From assembly GCF_019175385.1 (NCBI RefSeq), contig NC_083345.1:10889205-10953204 (forward strand): a stretch of DNA of 64,000 nucleotides, given 5' to 3'. The translations under genes and the position numbers were made by a program. This DNA comes from Lycium barbarum. Taxonomy: Eukaryota > Streptophyta > Magnoliopsida > Solanales > Solanaceae. Shown here one piece after another: positions 1 to 10,500 of this stretch. The notes under the pieces were generated by a model. It was not told where the DNA came from. It was given only the letters and a program-made list of their open reading frames with translations, and made no database searches. Within the stretch, counting starts at the first letter, position 1; each line of letters opens with the position of its first letter.

Positions 1-328
1 TAGAGTTCTAGTTATGAATTCAGTAAAATCAATAGCTTTGGCCTAAACGTTGTATAAAATTTATCTAGAACCCAATAAGCTGGCCTTTTAAAAATTCAAA
101 CCCTATAAACTCAAATTTTCTCGATCCACCTTTGGCGGAGCATAATTTATACTACAGACAAAAGTAAAACCTTTTTCCAAAAGTGTTTTGACATGTGGGG
201 TCCACTCATTCACACATTAAAGTTCCGCTAAAATGAAGGGCAAATACCGGACGATTTACTAACGATAAAGGTACAAATATCCCAAAGTATAAGAAAGAGT
301 AAAATTAAAATATGTAGTATAATCGTAC

Positions 329-643
329 CTTTTGTTCAAAATAATTCACCCAGAATCTAGCCATAGCTCTTTCATAAGGATCACTTGGGAGCAATGGATA
401 CCGATTTGGCCATAATTGTTCAAGGTACTCTAGTATAACCATAGATTCACAAATAGGTTTTCCACCATGAACAAGTACCGGGATCTTCTTGAAAATAGGA
501 TTATATTTCAGAAGCAAATCACTTTTATTTGCAAGATCTTCTTCTATGTATTCATATGATAAACCCTTTAGTTTAAGAGCCCATATTACTCTTAATGAAT
601 ATGGACTTGGCCATGATCCATGGAGCTTCAAATCTTGATCCAT
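329..643 (-). CDS. Tau-class glutathione S-transferase, exon 1 (partial gene)
   Basis: This is the first coding exon of a cytosolic tau-class GST, which conjugates glutathione to electrophiles. The exon encodes 105 residues of the thioredoxin-like N-terminal domain. The motif W11-P-S13-P-Y15 holds the expected catalytic Ser13, and E66-S67 is the usual glutathione-contacting pair. I chose the ATG at 643-641 because it gives [11 protein letters not shown], the normal family start; an in-frame upstream ATG adds 23 basic residues the family lacks. The exon ends in AAG followed by a GT donor at 328-327, phase 0, as in the neighbouring paralogue. The helical C-terminal exon would lie left of base 1 and is not seen. 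The complete paralogue at 2040-3514 in the same orientation suggests a local tandem array. The family call is firm; the specific member is not identifiable. Confidence 0.88.
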
Positions 644-1399
644 TTTTGAGCTTGACTTTCTCTTTAGTGTCAATTTAAAAGAGCTTCTTGAGAGTTTATG
701 CTTGATCAACAAGAAAGTTTTGAATTAAATATAAGAGAAAGTATAGAATAATGTATACTTTTTAGCGAATTCTGGTTGAATTCAGATTATGATGTATTCG
801 TTATTTTATGAATTACGGTTAATCACAATATGGACCCTCATGTATTGATAAATTTTGAATTTAGTTCATATGATATTTGATTGAGCACATGAACATTCAA
901 TTACTGTAAACATGCACTTGTGATCCATTTACTTGTAAATATTTGCAAATTTTAAGAATTATTAATTGTTTCACCATTTAATTACCGACGTGTTATGTTA
1001 AACTTATATTGTTACTTCATATTTGACGATAATATACTTCTAAGATAGTCCAAATATAACATGTTAACTACATAAAGGGATCAAAAGATATTATATTTTA
1101 ACTAATTAGATGTTAAATTGTGTTGAATCATATATCACAAGGACCAAAACTACAATTTATCAATAATTGAAGAAATTTGTTCTCCATATGAATTTATTAT
1201 AGACTTTAGTCAGAGATGCACGACATAATGCTAACCCATTTATGCAGTGTATTCAAAGTTTTCTTCTGATTATATATTTTGGTCTCTGACTTTCTGTTTT
1301 TCATCTAGTTTCTCAAGTTCTTTTATGTTTCCTTTGTTTTGGGTAGGTAGCTAGTTGTTAGTTGACTAATATATTTTCCTAATAAAACTTTGATTGGTT

Positions 1400-1560
1400 C
1401 TGCTCAGCGCAGAAGTCGTAGTGCGATGGATATAATTTCTACATCTTTAATCAAAGATTTCAGATTCGAACATTAAAAAGATCCTGATAGAGAGCACTTC
1501 CCCATTAATGGGTGGGACAAATTCAAGTTAATCAATACTCGACTAGTATGATCTGAATAC
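1400..1560 (+). repeat. Degraded tRNA-derived SINE-like repeat
   Basis: The sequence around 1408-1480 has a tRNA-like head: a 'gtagtgcgatgga' segment followed about 45 bases later by 'cagattcgaaca', resembling a Pol III B box. It continues into 'gagagcacttccccattaatggg'-type sequence. Related pieces occur in opposite orientation at 3729-3890 and inside the Helitron at 15320-15420. The family assignment is from memory of common solanaceous repeats; ends and target duplication were not found. Confidence 0.45.
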
Positions 1561-1865
1561 TGAATAGATATAAAAAAATTGTTTAATTTGTCTCAAGTTA
1601 TAACCAAAAGAATTTTGCAGGTTAAGCCTCAATTCTTACCACCCACCCCGTCGCATCCTGTCCCGCCCTACTGCTATCCTTGTTCTTCAGGCATCTGATT
1701 TTCAGAATTAAACTTCTAAAGTGATAGTTCAGCACCATACGGCGATCAAGAATAAGGAATTCGAATTTGATATCGTTCTATGTGCATTAGAAGTAAGAGC
1801 AGACATGACAGAGAAAATAATTTTCCCTTCCTAAACGCATATGAGAAATAAAAAGAAGTACAAAT

Positions 1866-1997
1866 AACAACAACAACAACAACAGTAACAGCATATCCAG
1901 TGTAATCTTACAAGTGAAATACGAGGAGGGTGAGATGTACTCACATTTTACCTTTGTGAGGTAAAGAGACTGTCTTTAATAGACCCTTGGCTCAAAA
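1866..1997 (-). repeat. TS-SINE/RTE-LINE type 3' tail
   Basis: A (CAA)n run is followed by 'cagtgtaatcttacaagtg' and ends near 'cccttggctcaaaa'. On the minus strand this is a short retroelement 3' end finishing in TTG repeats. The same block recurs at 2977-3103, 9512-9560, 20620-20745, 39558-39690, 46983-47100 and 47137-47265. Confidence 0.65.
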
Positions 1998-2039
1998 TAA
2001 AATAAGACATCAAAACAGCAGATACAAAACGGTAAAAGT

Positions 2040-3514
2040 TCAAGAAGATGACAATAGAATCTCCCTCTGATTCTTTAAAAACACAAACATATTATCACGA
2101 TTAGGGAGATTCTCTTTGATGACTTGTTCTTCTTTGAAATTTTGTACCCAATTTAATAAACGAGGAAATGAGTGAGGTTCCAATAATTTCACACCAACAA
2201 TATCTTCAATTACTTCAAGCCAATGAGGGATTATTCCAAAAGCCATGTCCACAATTCCAATTTTCTCACCACCAAAAAAATTCTTTTCTTGATCTCCAAA
2301 TGCTTGTTCTTCTATGATTTTGAGCATTTCTATGGTTTCTTTGATGGCCTTTTCTTGTTTTTCTCCAGTTGTGTAGTACATTGTTCCAACACAATGCCCC
2401 TATATGACATCAAGGTAATATTGAATTATTGACAAATCCAGGATCTAGAATCAACGAGTTAGAGTGCATTTGATTTTGTTATTATGTATATGATATTAAA
2501 AAGTTCTTCGTATATAATATGTTGTCTGAGCCAAAGATATGATTTAAGTATTTAACCATACTAATTAGTATGGTTTGATACAAGTACCCGCGCGAATAAA
2601 TTTTTATCTTGAATTTAGTTAAACATAAGAAACCTGTCTTAGACCAGCCTCTGCTGATTAAATATATTCAGTCCAATGAAGAGTAATTATGGGCAACCAA
2701 ATCAATATTTGGTACCTAGACAAGCATTCTCTTTAGACAATTTTTGTAGCTTAATCGTCCAGCTGAAAACTACTCTAAAATCGAGGAAGTAATAATAAAA
2801 CAAATTATCAAGGAGGGTAATTAATATCATTGAAATAATTTAAGCACTCAAAAGGATGCTTATATTTTGAAACATCATTTGTGTAAAATCTTTTATTTTA
2901 CTTCAGAATGGTTAACTAAATCAACAAAAAAGTATTTCTTAGAGTTGGAAAAAACACATCCTTGAAGGTTGGTATTTACAATTAACAACATCAACCGGCC
3001 AGTGTGATCTCACAAGTGGGGTCTGGAGAGGGTAGTGCATACCCAAACCTTACCCCTACCTTGGGAGGTATACACGTTGTTTCCAATAGATACTCGGCTT
3101 AAAAAAAATCAATGCAATTCGGAAAATGAAGTATCTAAAATTAACTCTAAATAAATTATAATTTTATTGATGGTACTGCTTAATTGTTATTGTGAAACAA
3201 CATACCTTATCTCCAGCAAATTTAACCCAAAATCTTGCCTTGGCTCTATCAAAAGGATCAATGGGAAGAAGTGGATTTTGAGGCCAAGTATCTTCAATAT
3301 ATTCAAGAATCACCATGGATTCAGAAAGTGCCTTCTCACCATGAAAAAGAATTGGAAATCTCTTGAAAGCTGGATTATATTTCATAATTAAAGAGCCTTT
3401 ATCAGAATGTTCCTCTTCTATGTAATCAAAAGGGATGCCCTTTATCTTTAAAGCCCAAATGACCCTATACGTAAATAAATTATAAGAAGTTCCATGGAGT
3501 ATTACTTCTTCCAT
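2040..3514 (-). CDS. Tau-class glutathione S-transferase, two exons, catalytic Ser replaced by Asn
   Basis: Coding exons are 3206-3514 and 2040-2399, joined by a GT-AG intron in phase 0. The donor GT is at 3205-3204 and the acceptor AG at 2401-2400. The product is 222 residues, the normal length for plant tau GSTs. Residues 1-80 form the thioredoxin-like domain with the E65-S66 glutathione motif; the second exon supplies the helical substrate-binding domain. Aligning LHGTSYNLFTYRV with the neighbour's [13 protein letters not shown] puts Asn12 at the catalytic Ser and Leu13 at the Pro. The splice sites and reading frame are clean, so this looks like divergence rather than decay. It may be inactive, a binding (ligandin-like) protein, or use different chemistry. 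A TATA-like box lies at 3574-3584. The intron holds a SINE-type tail. Confidence 0.9.
2977..3103 (-). repeat. TS-SINE/RTE-LINE type 3' tail in GST intron
   Basis: It shows the diagnostic order 'aacaacatcaaccggccagtg', 'acaagtggggtctggaga', 'ccttacccctacctt' and 'actcggcttaaaa'. It lies wholly within the intron of the complete GST gene. Confidence 0.65.
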
Positions 3515-3573
3515 TTGAACTCAAGAAAAACCTTGACTCTAAAATGATGCATAATAATGGAAGGAGTAGAGTC

Positions 3574-3584
3574 CTATATTTATG
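3574..3584 (-). promoter_or_regulatory. Candidate TATA box of the complete GST gene
   Basis: On the minus strand this reads CATAAATATAG, about 60 bases upstream of the ATG at 3514. That spacing fits a short leader. No other promoter element is claimed. Confidence 0.5.
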
Positions 3585-3728
3585 AAGCTTGTCATGCTAG
3601 GTTTATGGACCACTTTGTTTTCTAAAATTAGAGTTTAAGTTCTGCGTACTGACAGTGTAAAAATATATACACGGTCAGATCAGTTATACGTTAACCGCAA
3701 GAAATCATGGTTTTTATTTAATTTCTCA

Positions 3729-3890
3729 CCGGGTGTCCGTATCTGCATTGAGTCCGACTAAATTCGGCTCGCAAAATCCCACATTGAGGGTAACACACTC
3801 CCTAACAAAGACGATTCTATACTCAGGCGTCGAACCTGAGACCTCTGATTACAGATGAATGAGTACTTAGTTATCACTCCACCACTTTTC
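3729..3890 (-). repeat. tRNA-derived SINE-like repeat
   Basis: On the minus strand the right end reads 'gtggtggagtgataactaa' (A-box-like), followed by 'gaggtctcaggttcgacg' (B-box-like). It runs to 'gcggacacccggtgag' at the left. This is the head and body of a tRNA-derived SINE. No target duplication was identified. Confidence 0.55.
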
Positions 3891-3900
3891 AGGTCATCAA

Positions 3901-4167
3901 GGCGGCTCAATACTGTTGGGGGGCTTAAAGCCAAACTTCAATGAGGGACCTTAACTTTTATTTGTGCTAGCATACATTACTTATTGATTTTGGGGTCTTC
4001 TTTTCCGTCAATTAGTTAACCATCTCCTTTTACTACAAATAGTACTCACAATAATTTTTCAAATAAAATAAATAAATATAACCTATATTGATGAAAAGTG
4101 GGGCTCCCGAAAATGAAGGGGCTTAAAGCCTTAGCTTTAGTGGCTTCACCAAAAGCCACCCCTAGGG
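3901..4167. mobile_element. Small hAT-like MITE
   Basis: The segment is flanked by 'gtcatcaa' at 3893-3900 and again at 4168-4175, an 8-bp direct repeat as made by hAT transposases. The ends, 'ggcggctcaa' and 'gccacccctaggg', are weakly complementary. The exact cut could shift by one or two bases. Confidence 0.5.
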
Positions 4168-4663
4168 GTCATCAATATTTCTAGTACCATTCTCGCCCAT
4201 ACACGCTTAACTTCAGAGTTTTAATGGAATCTGGTGCAAGAAAACCATGCTGATAGCAGCAATTAACAACACTATAAAATTAATTATAACTAATCTAACA
4301 TAATAATAGTTAAATTACACCGATAATATAAACACTTTTAATCTGTCAATATATATAACTATAACTACATAGTTATATCCTTGCAATTATCATGTTAGAG
4401 CCTTTCGTGCAAATTGGTGGCCTTCTGATTATTGTGCCTTATACATAAAAATCTAATTATAAATGATTGCTGCAAATATTTACATATCAACATTCAACAG
4501 TTGAATCCAAGGATAGGATCTAAATGTGTTTTGTTTTGTAGTTGCTACATGCGATTCCAATTCTTTTTCGCTTTAGTAGATTTAATTTATTGATCTTATC
4601 CTTTTTTTTTATTGCACTGGGTATGTTGTTGTTGTTGGATGTCCTTTGATAAAGTAATGGATA

Positions 4664-4665
<2 letters not shown>

Positions 4666-4741
<76 letters not shown>
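4666..4741. repeat. (TA)n microsatellite
   Basis: About 38 uninterrupted TA dinucleotides. The open frame across it is an artefact of the repeat (Tyr-Ile runs). Similar arrays lie at 8999-9082 and 19784-19829. Confidence 0.95.
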
Positions 4742-4744
<3 letters not shown>

Positions 4745-5049
4745 GTAGGTCTGCAGTACGATCATGATTATGAGATGATTATTAAAGGCTAATAAACCAT
4801 AAGCAACTTGTTGAACAACCTGATCTCAGAGTTGAAATTGACATCAGTCTACATCTGGTCCCAAATACTTTTGATTTGAGGAGTATTTCAAAAATAATAA
4901 AGTTTGCTCACAAGTATTCAATTATCACAACAACAGCAAAAAAATTCAAGTGAAATTCGTGTCCAACTACTATTTCAACTTCAAAATAATTTTTTTAACT
5001 TCAAAATCAAGTACTTCTATTTCAAATTCAAGCAAATGGTAAATAAAAT

Positions 5050-5780
5050 TAGGGGTGGGCGTTCGGTTTTTCGGTTCGGTTTTATCAAACTTCGGTTTGA
5101 CTATTTCGGGTTCGGTTTTTTGAAGGTGGACACCAAACACCAAACCAAACTAGGTCGGTTCGGTTCTTTCGGTTTCGATTTTTTAAAGTTCGGTTCGGTT
5201 CGGTTTCGGTATTTTCAATTTGATTTTTTAATATAATATTAGAAGCGATTCCATTGACACTAATTCATATTCTCAAAAGAAATAAAATATAAAACTGATA
5301 AATCAAAATCAAAATCAAACAAACAGGATACACAAGAACAGAAAACTATAATCATGACATAGGATTACTAGGTGTTATATACATACCGTAAGAATAATTA
5401 AGAAAACACATAAAGGACATATATTAATCCTAAAGAAACATCCTAGTTACTTTTTTTTGTTAAGGATATTTGATTTTTTCAATTGAAGTGGAAAATTAGG
5501 GATACAAATGCAAAAGAGGACTTATTACAATTGGGTTTTTTTGCTTTAAACTTAATGGCCCTAGACTATTTTAATTTTTTTGGGTAATGTATTAAATTTC
5601 GGTGCACGTTCGGTTTTTCGGTTCGGTTTTATCAAACTTCGGTTCGGCTATTTCGGTTTCAATTTTTTGACGATGGACACCAAACACCGAACCAAACTAG
5701 TTCGGTTCGGTTCGGGTTTGTTGAAGTTTCGGTTCGGTTTGGTTCGATTTTTCGGTTTTCGGTATTTATGCCCAGCCCTA
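5050..5780. mobile_element. Non-autonomous hAT element, TTCGG-rich ends (731 bp)
   Basis: It starts 'taggggtgggcgttcgg' and ends 'atttatgcccagcccta', giving TIRs of the form TAGGG-TGGGC. It is flanked by a perfect 8-bp duplication 'aataaaat' (5042-5049 and 5781-5788). The TIR-proximal 150-200 bases at both ends are arrays of TTCGGTTCGGTT-type repeats, and the AT-rich centre is non-coding. Ends and centre match, in opposite orientation, the element nested at 30129-30841. The ends also match the larger hAT at 27798-33584, the likely source of transposase. Open frames here are artefacts of the repeat. Confidence 0.9.
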
Positions 5781-5788
5781 AATAAAAT

Positions 5789-6491
5789 AACTTACACGTG
5801 AGTGATGACCAACGGGCCGACTGATCCATGACAAAAATTATAACGGAATTTTACTTGACATTGCTTACTATGTTACATATTTATGGAACATAATTATACT
5901 TTTTAATAATTATTTAGCAGCTATAATATTATATTTTTACAACTTATAGCTACCCACTTTTCACCAATTAACTTACCACTCCCCACACCCCTATTTTTTA
6001 GCTGCACACTTTCTCTCTCTCTCCTTTTCCTAAATATACGTTTCTAACTCCCATCTCCCCTAATTTCGTGCTTTTCAAATCAGTTTCTGATTTCTTTCAC
6101 TTCCTTTTTTTACTCTGTATTAACTGCTCATTAATTTCAACCTTTTACTGCTAAAATTCAACTATATTTCCTAAAATATGTAAGATTCTCTGTTATTTTT
6201 GTGTTCTCCCTCATCATCATTGTTTCTTTTTGGGCTTTACTAAGCCACAGATTTCATCTTTCCCTGTATTCAGTGGAAGTTTAAAGGTTTTTTGTTTTTT
6301 GTTTTGAGGGATCCATGTATCATTCATCCTCATGTCGTTTTAGACCACCGTCTTCTCCGGCGTGATTTGAACGGCGTCAGTCGTCTTCTCTTTTCCGGTC
6401 AAATCTGTAGCAATTGCATGGTCAGATCTGTAGCAATTACAAAGACCAACCTATTTGAACAGAAAATATTAAAGACCAAATCATTTAACCG
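5789..6491. other. Unassigned spacer
   Basis: AT-rich, then pyrimidine-rich between 5990 and 6130 ('ctctctctctcc'). It resembles a leader, but no downstream gene with coding features can be read. No feature is claimed. Confidence 0.4.
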
Positions 6492-6493
6492 CC

Positions 6494-6998
6494 ATGACTG
6501 TTCCTAGATGCCCTCCGCCGCCGGCCACCGGAATTTTTGAATATAGATCTGAAGTTTTTGTTATTGGACAAGAGTAAAAATGTTCATGTTCTCCAAGAGG
6601 TATTTTTTCTTTGGTGTTGTAAGGTATGTTATGGATCTTCACTAATCACTTCCATGCTGGAGTCAGTTTTCTGGTTTCGGTGATTAGTTAAGTGATTTAT
6701 GTTGGTGCTCACAAAGTTCATTATGGATTTTCCATCCCTCCCGTAAGTTAGTTTCATGCTAATTAAGTTTTCTGATTTTCTATTTTTGGCTAAAACGTAT
6801 TCCACCATTAGTTAATTGATTTATGTAGGTGGTTTCAGAGTTTGTTATGGAATTCCTTTTGCTCCTGATAGTGAGCTTCATGACTGTTCCTAGATGCCCT
6901 CCGCCGCTGCCCACCGGAATCTTTGAATACAAATCTGAAGTTTTTGTTATTGGACAAGAGTAAAAATGTTCATGTTCTCCAAGAGGTATTTTTTCTTA
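6494..6998 (+). repeat. Pair of near-identical direct repeats of about 118 bp
   Basis: Copies at about 6494-6611 and 6881-6998 both start 'catgactgttcctagatgcc' and end in the stretch 'caagaggtattttttctt'. Only a handful of substitutions separate them. About 270 bases of unrelated sequence lie between. Origin unknown. Confidence 0.75.
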
Positions 6999-7013
6999 TG
7001 AATGACCCTATTT

Positions 7014-7290
7014 TCACTTCACCGGATATGTATTTTACTTGCATTTTAAGTATATTTTTATCGTATTTTTCGATGAACTTCAGTTAATTCCCGTTTTTTC
7101 AATTCACCAGATCTATATTTTGCATACATTTTAAGTATACTTTTGTCGTATTTTTTATTATTTCAATTAGTTTGTGTTTTGAACTTCAATTAATTCCTAT
7201 TTTTTTCAATTCACCAGATATGTATTTGGTTTGGTGTACATTTTAAGTATATTTTTGTTGTATTTTTTATTATTCAATGAGTTTGTGTTT
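7014..7290 (+). repeat. Imperfect tandem repeat, about 100-bp unit, three copies
   Basis: Each unit has 'ttcaccagatatgtattt', then 'cattttaagtatatttttgt', then 'gaacttcaattaattcc'. Three successive copies are readable with small indels. No coding potential. Confidence 0.7.
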
Positions 7291-7314
7291 TTAATTGTGT
7301 GTTATACCTAATCA

Positions 7315-8045
7315 TACCCGGTATCCAATTAAAATTAAAGCTTTGCTACCTCCTCCTTCCTCTTTCTTCTTTTCAGATTCCTCCATGGCTCTCTTCATGA
7401 AAATCAACAGAATGAAAGATTTGACTTGAGAAATAATCTTCAAATAATGTCTTGAACGAAGGAGTTATTTGCATCAAAATCCTTGTATTCTGTGAAATCA
7501 TAACTGGAAATTATATCAATCTACTGATATTCTCAGGTGTAACTGAAATTAGTGGCGGAAGTGAATATTCTGACTTATCAATTAATCATGTGATTATTCT
7601 CCAAAATACTTGGATTTAGGACCATATATTGTTTTTCATATCGGAGAAGGTTCATTCGTATTTGTCACATTAGGAAGAATTTGATTATATGGGGCAAGAT
7701 TATCGCACAATTGTTGCAAAGGGAATTTTTCTTGTAAAGATGGAATTAATGGAGGATGAGTATTTAGGACTTGAATAAGATGGATTTTGGCCATTTCAGT
7801 CAATTCTGCTTGTAACCTAAGAGCACATTCAAACGGGTTCATCAAATTAGAAGAAAAATTGAGCCAGTAATTTGACTTATACAACTAAGATCAATACTAT
7901 TTGACAGAGTGATTTGACTGGTTAATATCTCTGAATCATGTTGTTGATATTCTTCTTAGCCGGAGCCATGCAGGAATCTTCTTCCGAAAAGAAGAAGAGG
8001 AAGAAGGAGGTAGCAAAGCATTAATTTTAATTGGATACCGGGTAT
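7315..8045. mobile_element. Element with long terminal inverted repeats (foldback type)
   Basis: The left end 'acccggtatccaattaaaat' is the reverse complement of the right end 'attttaattggataccgggt'. Complementarity continues inward for roughly 70 bases through 'ctacctcctccttcctcttt' opposite 'agaggaagaaggaggtagc'. Long TIRs suggest a Mutator-like MITE, but I could not find a convincing target duplication. A minus-strand 82-codon frame at 7636-7884 lies inside and matches nothing I recognise. Confidence 0.65.
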
Positions 8046-8149
8046 GGGTATGGATCTTCTAATTCGAATATTGAGTTATGGCTTGAATTTTAATTAATTA
8101 GGAGATGTTTTAAAATAGACCAATAGGATAATGACAAGCGTCCTTCAGT

Positions 8150-8320
8150 TAAAATGAGAGGTATATTTAGACCCAAAGTATAACGAAGGGTATATTTGAC
8201 CCTAAAGTATAACGACAGAGGTATATTTACACTCAAAATATAACGAGAGGTATATTTGACCCTTTTCCGATAGTAAAGGAGTATATTTGGCCCTTTTCCG
8301 TTCATTATAACCTGCAAAGT
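8150..8320. repeat. Short tandem array, about 33-bp unit
   Basis: About four units of the pattern 'gaggtatatttgaccc' plus 'aaagtataacga' lie next to one another and end in 'cccttttccg'. That last motif is the terminus of the plant 'ggaaaagggcc' Mutator-like family, of which a complete copy is at 49638-50833. This is probably a rearranged piece of such an element. Confidence 0.55.
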
Positions 8321-8406
8321 ATTCAAAATAATGGAACTAAAAGTTTGATAATACAAAACAACAGCTTATATTTTTTTTAATATTAATTATATTAGAAGAG
8401 ATCTAT

Positions 8407-8829
8407 CTATACATTCCAGTCAAATTTTTTCGAATAAGATTCAGGAGAATTATGGCCTGCAAAGTAAAATCCATCATCCTGTACTTTCCAAAAACATTCA
8501 TAATTGTTTCCACTTATTCTTCCACAACCACGAGAAATGTTTCTGCTGAAAACATCAAAAAATTGTTTTTTAGAACCCCAAAAATAGTGACAATAGAAAC
8601 GAGTTTTAGCAAAGACATCCCCACGGAATGAAAAATGGAAATCATCACCAACTTTAGGATATTTTATTCCAAGATCATCATCTTTAGATTCACAATGAAC
8701 AGAAAGAGGAACGTCACCATTTTGGAGGGCGTTAATGATATGCATTGTGAATCCCTTAGTAAGTGCAGAATTTACTGTCTGAACGAGAATGATCAATATG
8801 GCTACTGAAAGTACTATGGCTTTGGTCAT
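8407..8829 (-). CDS. Plant self-incompatibility S1 family protein (SPH), copy A
   Basis: A single-exon gene of 140 residues, normal for SPH proteins: small secreted relatives of the Papaver stigma S determinant. Residues 1-21 form a hydrophobic signal peptide ending in VNSA. The mature part has the four family cysteines (C46, C80, C102, C112), the block VHCESKDDDLG, the block RFYCHYFWGSKKQFFDVF and the C-terminal W-V-DDG-FYF...SYSKKFDWN signature. N97-I-S is a potential N-glycosylation site. A TATA box (TATATAAGG on the minus strand, 8893-8901) sits about 65 bases upstream of the ATG. It is the founding gene of duplicated unit A and about two-thirds identical to copy B at 18770-19195. In this family the usual role is as an extracellular ligand; the receptor and function of this copy are unknown. 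Confidence 0.92.
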   Translation of the reverse strand: MTKAIVLSVAILIILVQTVNSALTKGFTMHIINALQNGDVPLSVHCESKDDDLGIKYPKVGDDFHFSFRGDVFAKTRFYCHYFWGSKKQFFDVFSRNISRGCGRISGNNYECFWKVQDDGFYFAGHNSPESYSKKFDWNV

Positions 8830-8892
8830 GGTGGAACTCTTATATATTTGTCTAATGAATTATCACTACATGTTTTCTTCTAATTTTTTGAC

Positions 8893-8901
8893 CTTATATA
8901 G
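8893..8901 (-). promoter_or_regulatory. TATA box of SPH copy A
   Basis: TATATAAGG on the minus strand, about 64-72 bases upstream of the start codon. A TATA-rich motif at the equivalent place precedes copy B (about 19256-19265). Confidence 0.6.
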
Positions 8902-8995
8902 TCTGCATTTACCATAATAAATTGGCTGAGATAGAAGTGCTTATTTAATGATTTTTGCTAATTTAAAATGTGGACTTGCCTAATAATACATAATG

Positions 8996-8998
<3 letters not shown>

Positions 8999-9082
<84 letters not shown>
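8999..9082. repeat. (TA)n microsatellite
   Basis: About 42 TA units. Unit B lacks the array at the equivalent point (near 19525-19540), so it expanded in unit A only. Confidence 0.95.
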
Positions 9083-9085
<3 letters not shown>

Positions 9086-9511
9086 GAATTGATGTGATTG
9101 TTATCTAAATTGATAGTGTACGTTATCAAAATATAATGGTCAAAGTAAAAGAAAATAAATCGAGTTGAAACTTACTTTGTTTTCTTAGTTTAAGAGGAAA
9201 TACTTTTTAAATGCATTGATATTTTATTTCAATAGGGCAATGTTGCTGAGTGGAAACTATCCTTTACATCAAGAATTTTCTTTAACTCGTAATAATTATG
9301 CAGAATTCCTCATAGTAATTGATAAGTATGGTATTTATATTTTGGCAAATAGTAATTCAAAACTTAGTAATACATCATGAAGAAGTTCTGAAAATTACCT
9401 GCAATATATTAGTTAGACAAATTTTGAATGTCCAAAATTTTCACTTGTAAATAGTGAATGGCAAAAATTAATTAAATAAAGTGAATTGGAGGGAGCAAAA
9501 TTTGAACAATA

Positions 9512-9560
9512 AAACAACATACTCAGAGTAATCCTACAAGTGGGGTCTGGAGGATGCATA
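9512..9560 (-). repeat. Truncated TS-SINE/RTE-LINE type tail
   Basis: 'acaacatactcagagtaat' followed by 'acaagtggggtctggagg', cut short directly before the CACTA-like end at 9565. The same block is complete at 20620-20745. Confidence 0.55.
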
Positions 9561-9564
9561 TAAC

Positions 9565-10500
9565 ACTACAAAAAAACTCTCAATTGCCAACGGATTTTAC
9601 CAACCGCCCAAATCTGTTAGTATATTAGTAACAGATTACTCACAAATTGGTGACCGACTTGTTATTCAGAATTTAGCAACGGATTCCTAACGGAATACCA
9701 ACCAAAGTTTTACTAACTAAATAATTTAGCTGGTAAATATGAAGGGAAAAAATGGCTCCTAATCTAGCAACTTCCTACCAACAGATTACCAACCGAAATA
9801 TTACCAACAAACACCTTTTGTTAGTACTAACGGTGTATATATCGGTTGATAAATATGGTAGAAAAAAGTGAAGTATAGTTTATTAACAGATTACCAATGA
9901 ATTACAAACTAAGTATTTACCAACAACGGGATTTTGTTGCTAATTTTACCAACTAATTAGAATTGTGTTGGTAAATTACCAACTAATTAGAATTGTGTTG
10001 GTAAATTACCAACTGCTTATTATCCGTTGGTAACTTACCAAAGAATACTTAATCGGTTAGGATTTTTTGCTAACGGATCAATTTTATGGTTTGTAAATTA
10101 CTAACATATTACAATATTCGTAATCATCATTAGAATTGAAGTCTTCAATATTGTCCTCAGATAAATATCTTGGGTTCAAGACATTGAAGACTTCAATTCT
10201 GAAGATGACTAAGAATATTGAGATTTTAGTTATATGTTTAATTTATGATGATGTTGTTAATTGGAAGAATACTAGTATGTTTAGTTTTGCAACAACTCAA
10301 GGGCATGAATTGATTAATGTATTTTAAGTTTTTTCTTTCTTTGATGATTGTATTTTAACAAGTTTGGTTTGTTATTAATGAACAAGTTTAAGTATTTTCA
10401 TATTGTTATGAATGATGCAATTTAATTATTTTGAGATTGGTATGAATGATGAATTTTGACTAAAACATAACACGCTTAAATATAAACCCTAAAACATAAA
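9565..10500 (+). mobile_element. CACTA-like element, left end and internal remnant
   Basis: The segment opens with 'cactacaaaaaaactc', the hallmark terminus of the CACTA superfamily. Some 500 bases follow of subterminal repeats of the type 'taccaacggatt' in both orientations, as expected for transposase binding sites. A short open frame (10136-10327) encodes nothing I recognise. No matching 'gtagtg' right end is visible before sequence common to unit B resumes near 10790. The right boundary is therefore uncertain and the element is probably truncated. Confidence 0.65.
10132..10200. repeat. Perfect 18-bp inverted repeat
   Basis: 'agaattgaagtcttcaat' at 10132-10149 is the exact reverse complement of 'attgaagacttcaattct' at 10183-10200, with a 33-base loop. 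It lies inside the CACTA-like remnant. Each arm also contains a smaller palindrome, 'ttgaagtcttcaa'. Confidence 0.85.

Larger units (their letters stand above)
644..2039. other. Intergenic spacer between the two GST genes
   Basis: No coding sequence is supportable here. The stretch contains a degraded tRNA-derived SINE-like piece (about 1400-1560) and a SINE/LINE tail (1866-1997), listed separately. The rest is AT-rich sequence with no recognised element. It holds the promoter of the left GST and the 3' flank of the right one. Confidence 0.6.

Noticed and set aside
4520..4765. Tyr-Ile repeat frame
   Set aside because: Translation of a TA microsatellite.
4904..5801. Open frames rich in RFGF/FGFGF (also at 27770-27976, 29766-30308 start, 30655-30939)
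   Set aside because: They translate TTCGGTTCGG subterminal repeats of hAT elements; not proteins.
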